A stretch of 64,000 nt of DNA, taken from positions 175,144 through 239,143 of the forward strand of contig JHWU01000008.1 in the NCBI GenBank assembly GCA_000622025.1. The letters are read 5' to 3'. The notes under the pieces are model-generated. The model was given only the letters and a program-made list of their open reading frames with translations. It had not been told where the DNA came from and ran no database searches. Both the position numbers and the translations under genes were made by a program. This DNA comes from Lachnospiraceae bacterium AD3010 (GTDB lineage: Bacteria; Bacillota; Clostridia; Lachnospirales; Lachnospiraceae). This document shows, one piece after another, positions 61,273 through 64,000 of this stretch (position 1 is the first letter of the stretch; every line of letters starts with the position of its first letter).

Positions 61273-62547
61273 ATGTATTGTCCAAAATGCGGAAAAGAAA
61301 ATGACAATAATTCAAGATTTTGCAGATACTGCAATTATGAACTTCCCAATATTGAAACCGTTGAAAAAGATTCCATTATTTCCAATGATGACTCCGAAAA
61401 TAATGATAATGATGACATGCCATCCAACTCTTCCTCGGATAGCATAAGCAAAGAGAAACCTTCATTTTTCAAAAACAAGGTGGCCGTTATAGGAACTTTG
61501 GCCGGCGCTTTTATTACAATCACAACTGTAATAATCAATTTTTCTCAAATCAAAGATATTTTTTCTCCTGCACCAGAACCTCAAAAAATAGAGTTTGAAG
61601 AATCCGCTATATTTATGAATGAGGGTGCTTCCATGATCCCTATAATAAAAACAACCCCCGAAAATGCGGATACCAAAAACCTACTATGGGAAATAGAAGA
61701 TCCTAATATTGCAGAGTATACAAACGGCAAATTAATAGCCAAAAATTCTGGAAAAACAGTACTTTCAGTTTATTATAATGATTCTGTCTATACGGTTACG
61801 GATGTAGTAGTCGGTTCAAAAACAGCAGATGATAACTCATTACTTAAATCCATGTCGTATTCTGTTGAAGAAGATTACGATAAATTAAAAATCCATTTCT
61901 TCCCTCATTTTATTGATGATTATCCTGGAACATTTAAGGGTTATCTACATATAGAAATACTAAGCATGAAACAAGAAAATGAATTTACTGAAACTATCGA
62001 AGCGGAAATATCTTCAACAGGTACAACTTTTGAAATAGATTACGAAGATTTGACGCCAGGAAACGTTGATTATGGCATAGTTTTTTATCGTCTGTTTGAT
62101 GGTGTAAATTATGACAGTGATGTTCAAGAGGAAAGGTTGTATTATCTTCCTACGATACAAAATAGTGATAAGACTGATGAGGAAAACATTGCTGAATACA
62201 AAGAATTTCTTGAGTCTGCATTTTCAGGATTTGATGGGTTCAACATAGAGCAAAAGGATCACGTCATCGTTGTTAATGCTTGGCTTGATTTATATTCAAA
62301 GAAAGCACATGATCTTATTTCCGGAGAAGATGATGATTGGGATTATTGGGAAAGACATAAAGAAACAAATGAAAGCATTGCAAAAAACAATTATGATTAT
62401 TTAAAAAGAATGGGGTTAGATGATTACCATCTTTCGTATAATATTGTTGATAACACAAATAACAACTCTATTTTGCTCTCATATATAGATGGTGCATTAA
62501 TAGACGATGCAGTAACCAAGCATCGAGATAGCAAAGAGGTAAACTAA
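61273..62547 (+). CDS. Zinc-ribbon membrane-anchored protein with Big2-like domain
   Basis: This 424-residue protein has a zinc ribbon (CPKCGKENDNNSRFCRYCN), an acidic Ser/Asn/Asp linker, one membrane segment (about 77-97, VAVIGTLAGAFITITTVII) and an extracellular bacterial Ig-like (Big2) domain (about 115-185, with WEIEDPNIAEYTNGKLIAKN and GKTVLSVYYN). A C-terminal domain of about 230 residues is unrecognised. ATG 61273 follows GAGAGGA; the GTG at 61246 is less likely. Confidence 0.75.
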   Translation: MYCPKCGKENDNNSRFCRYCNYELPNIETVEKDSIISNDDSENNDNDDMPSNSSSDSISKEKPSFFKNKVAVIGTLAGAFITITTVIINFSQIKDIFSPAPEPQKIEFEESAIFMNEGASMIPIIKTTPENADTKNLLWEIEDPNIAEYTNGKLIAKNSGKTVLSVYYNDSVYTVTDVVVGSKTADDNSLLKSMSYSVEEDYDKLKIHFFPHFIDDYPGTFKGYLHIEILSMKQENEFTETIEAEISSTGTTFEIDYEDLTPGNVDYGIVFYRLFDGVNYDSDVQEERLYYLPTIQNSDKTDEENIAEYKEFLESAFSGFDGFNIEQKDHVIVVNAWLDLYSKKAHDLISGEDDDWDYWERHKETNESIAKNNYDYLKRMGLDDYHLSYNIVDNTNNNSILLSYIDGALIDDAVTKHRDSKEVN

Positions 62548-62600
62548 CTCTTGAAGGGCCCAGGGGGGCTATATTACCGCCCCAGCTTTATATAACCTTT

Positions 62601-62771
62601 TCATCTACGAGATGTAGTAACCCCACCTTTGGCCATTTTTTGAGCCCTATCTCTCAAATTTTCAGTTGCAGAGCGAACATTGTCCTTTGATGCAGTGACA
62701 CTGATATGTCTGGTTTTTCCGGTCTGTTTATCAACAAACTGTGCTGTGATAGTTTCTTTTTTGTTATTCAT
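62601..62771 (-). CDS. Small basic protein of unknown function
   Basis: The 56-residue product (MNNKKETITAQFVDKQTGKT ... MAKGGVTTSRR) is preceded by AGGAGA with good spacing at ATG 62771. It is soluble and positively charged, with a beta hairpin likely at the N-terminus. No family is recognised. Confidence 0.6.
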   Translation of the reverse strand: MNNKKETITAQFVDKQTGKTRHISVTASKDNVRSATENLRDRAQKMAKGGVTTSRR

Positions 62772-62832
62772 CAATATTCTCCTAATATTTTTTAATTTTG
62801 TTAAGTGTACTTTTTCGGACAGATTGTTTTTC

Positions 62833-62888
62833 AGAGCCACCAAATACTGATATCATTCAGTTTTTTCTGTATTTGGTGGCTCTTTTTC
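62833..62888 (+). terminator. Strong intrinsic terminator
   Basis: AGAGCCACCAAATAC (62833-62847) pairs perfectly with GTATTTGGTGGCTCT (62869-62883), followed by TTTTTC. No plus-strand gene ends here, so it may belong to a lost gene or to the nearby intron site. Confidence 0.75.
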
Positions 62889-62931
62889 AGTGGTTGTGAT
62901 AATATAGAATCTCAACTTCGGAAGCAAAAAC

Positions 62932-62974
62932 GGCTCAATCCCAATAACAGCAAGGGATTGAGCCTTTCTTTCTG
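62932..62974 (+). terminator. Second intrinsic terminator
   Basis: GGCTCAATCCC (62932-62942) pairs perfectly with GGGATTGAGCC (62954-62964), followed by TTTCTTTCTG. It is in tandem with the previous one and about 100 bases upstream of the intron fragment. Confidence 0.78.
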
Positions 62975-63079
62975 TATGGCGTATTTGTCCTTTTTGGGGT
63001 CTAGGGAATTTTTTTGCGATCACTCATCGTGGGTATCCATATACTGTATTTCATAAATTCTGGCTTGTCTTGAATTGAA

Positions 63080-63145
63080 AGCGCCGTATACCGAACGGTA
63101 CGTACGGTGCTGTGAGAGGACGGGGGCTAACCACCCCCTGCCTCC
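63080..63145 (+). ncRNA. Group II intron domain V and VI fragment
   Basis: 63080-63111 folds as domain V: AGCGCCGTAT pairs with GTACGGTGCT, a two-base AC bulge is on the 3' side, and an ACC/GGT distal stem follows. The catalytic triad is CGC, as in bacterial class C introns. The next part, GTGAGAGGACGGGGGCTAAC then CCCCC (63112-63145), matches domain VI. No reverse transcriptase or 5' intron part is found, so it is a 3' remnant. Class C introns are known to insert after terminators, and two terminators lie just upstream. Confidence 0.72.
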
Positions 63146-63193
63146 CTGGCGAAGGGCGGGTCTGGGCGGAGCCCAGGTGTCTTTCTGTTTATT

Positions 63194-63221
63194 GTTTCTG
63201 CGAAGCGGAAACTTTCTTTTT
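63194..63221 (+). terminator. GAA-loop hairpin with T-run
   Basis: GTTTCTGC and GCGGAAAC (one G-T pair) close a GAA triloop at 63194-63212, followed by TTTCTTTTT. It converges on the transposase gene's 3' end. Confidence 0.6.
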
Positions 63222-63223
63222 GT

Positions 63224-64000
63224 TTAATAATGTAGCAGCCTTTGTATTTCCTGACGCGTACGGTACTTATTATTAAGCTCCATGTTCAATTCCTTGCCAC
63301 AGTCTTTTATGATCTCATCATAATAAGTGAACTGCCAAGTATTGGCATCCAATTTAACGCAGTTATAATCCTTAAGCGATTGCAGGATTCTCTTCACCGG
63401 GTATTTGCGCCCAAGCTTTAATTCTAGAAGCCTTATCAGCACAAGCGCAAGGAAACAGGTGGCGAAATGCGCGTCTATATGCTCATTCTTCCATACATAC
63501 ACAGGACGTGACTTGAAAAAGGTTTTTGTCACCTTAAATGAATCCTCTATCCTTGCAAGCCCGCTGTAGACTTCACGTATCTCAGAGTCGTCCATCTTAA
63601 GCTCGCTTGTCACTATAGAATAATAGCCGTCATACTTTTCCTCTTCCCGTATCTTCTCATCGTCAAGCTTTAGAGCCTTACCGTCCACTATCTCCCCAGT
63701 GTCTTTGCTGAATGCTATGTTCAGGACATATGCAGAGCTTCCCTTGGATGTTACACGGTCATATTTCTTTGGATGGGCAATAAGGTCTTTTGCCCTTGCG
63801 ATCATAGCCTCTCTGTCCGCCCTCTGTTTTTTGGCATATTTGGCAGAGTAATAGACCATCTGTTTCTGGTCGATCTTTACGGTTCTTTTGGCAGGCTTTT
63901 TGCTGCCGGGATTCGTCACGTTGACATGGAGTTCCTTGGGAAAAATCCTGGACTTATGTTTGAACGTTATCTCGTTCCCGTCTTCATCCTTTATCCTGTC
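63224..64000 (-). CDS. IS1634-like transposase, C-terminal part (truncated by window)
   Basis: The frame is open to the window edge: 27 more codons (DRIKDEDGNEITFKHKSRIF and so on) precede the GTG at 63917-63919. Typical C-terminal features of the IS1634/IS4 family are present: the DDE Glu in YSGLARIEDSFKVTKTFF, then RPVYVWKNEHIDAHFATCFL and LIRLLELKLGR. It encodes a cut-and-paste transposase; the N-terminus and left end lie outside. The 3' end of the element should be between 63146 and 63223. Confidence 0.85.
   Translation of the reverse strand, partial: DRIKDEDGNEITFKHKSRIFPKELHVNVTNPGSKKPAKRTVKIDQKQMVYYSAKYAKKQRADREAMIARAKDLIAHPKKYDRVTSKGSSAYVLNIAFSKDTGEIVDGKALKLDDEKIREEEKYDGYYSIVTSELKMDDSEIREVYSGLARIEDSFKVTKTFFKSRPVYVWKNEHIDAHFATCFLALVLIRLLELKLGRKYPVKRILQSLKDYNCVKLDANTWQFTYYDEIIKDCGKELNMELNNKYRTRQEIQRLLHY

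Noticed and set aside
62548..62600. Terminator after the Big2-like gene
   Set aside because: GGGG/CCCC segments are present but the stem is irregular and no T-run follows.

Overview
The window looks like the chromosome of a low-to-moderate GC Gram-positive clostridium, most likely a Lachnospiraceae member of the Butyrivibrio/Roseburia type. Reasons: purine-rich AGGAGG-type ribosome binding sites, frequent TTG starts, the Firmicutes block rplS-rbgA-rnhB-ylqG-ylqH-yraN, single-chain glyS, a YneA-like SOS protein behind GAAC-N4-GTTC LexA boxes, a DUF3048 (YerB) lipoprotein, a class B sortase, an NfnAB pair and a giant 2-hydroxyacyl-CoA dehydratase activator. The genus is inference. I saw no rRNA, tRNA or CRISPR array.

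Layout. 1-3.7 kb: the end of a PflX-like radical SAM gene, a secreted protein, a MITE-like palindromic element, a membrane acyltransferase and a chemoreceptor. 3.87-6.08 kb: a complete IS66-family element with 25-bp inverted ends and a perfect 8-bp target duplication. 6.2-6.8 kb: an SOS-promoter-driven YneA-like division inhibitor. 7-24.7 kb, nearly all minus strand: alaS, glyS, a membrane-anchored unknown, recO, era, an M16C peptidase, a patatin, a Derlin/rhomboid-like membrane protein, two small unknowns, the dehydratase activator and manA. 25-36 kb: lexA (+), then prs, yraN, ylqH, ylqG, rnhB, two lepB paralogues around rbgA, rplS, miaB, a formyl-THF cyclo-ligase and proB. 36-38.7 kb (+): a polar amino-acid ABC transporter whose binding-protein gene is separated from the ATPase gene by a large inverted-repeat cluster. 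38.7-57.6 kb (minus): two flavoproteins, a MOP flippase, DUF3048, ybeY, a degenerate PgpH-like protein, phoH, rlmH, a zinc-ribbon membrane protein, nfnB/nfnA, ilvN/ilvB/metH, sortase B and an arginase-fold protein. 57.6-64 kb: an AT-rich accessory zone with an Rpn-type nuclease, remnants of a mobile element, two zinc-ribbon membrane proteins (one with MORN repeats, one with a Big2-like domain) around a small membrane protein, a group II intron domain V/VI fragment, tandem terminators and a truncated IS1634-like transposase.

How the genes work together: most of the core is translation and RNA maintenance (alaS, glyS, era, recO, rbgA, rnhB, rplS, miaB, ybeY, phoH, rlmH). Metabolic modules are one-carbon/methionine (metH, formyl-THF cyclo-ligase), branched-chain amino acids (ilvBN), proline (proB), PRPP (prs) and electron bifurcation (nfnAB). 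lexA and a YneA-like gene form an SOS/division-arrest pair, about 18 kb apart.

The most unusual feature is a dispersed intergenic hairpin family. Its outer arms (ATCCT/AGGAT or ATTCT/AGAAT) covary, an internal GA/GA tandem mismatch is retained, and every readable apical loop is G-N-A or G-N-N-A. One copy sits between a duplicated rlmH 3' end and the real rlmH. A second repeat family supplies the start codon of metH.
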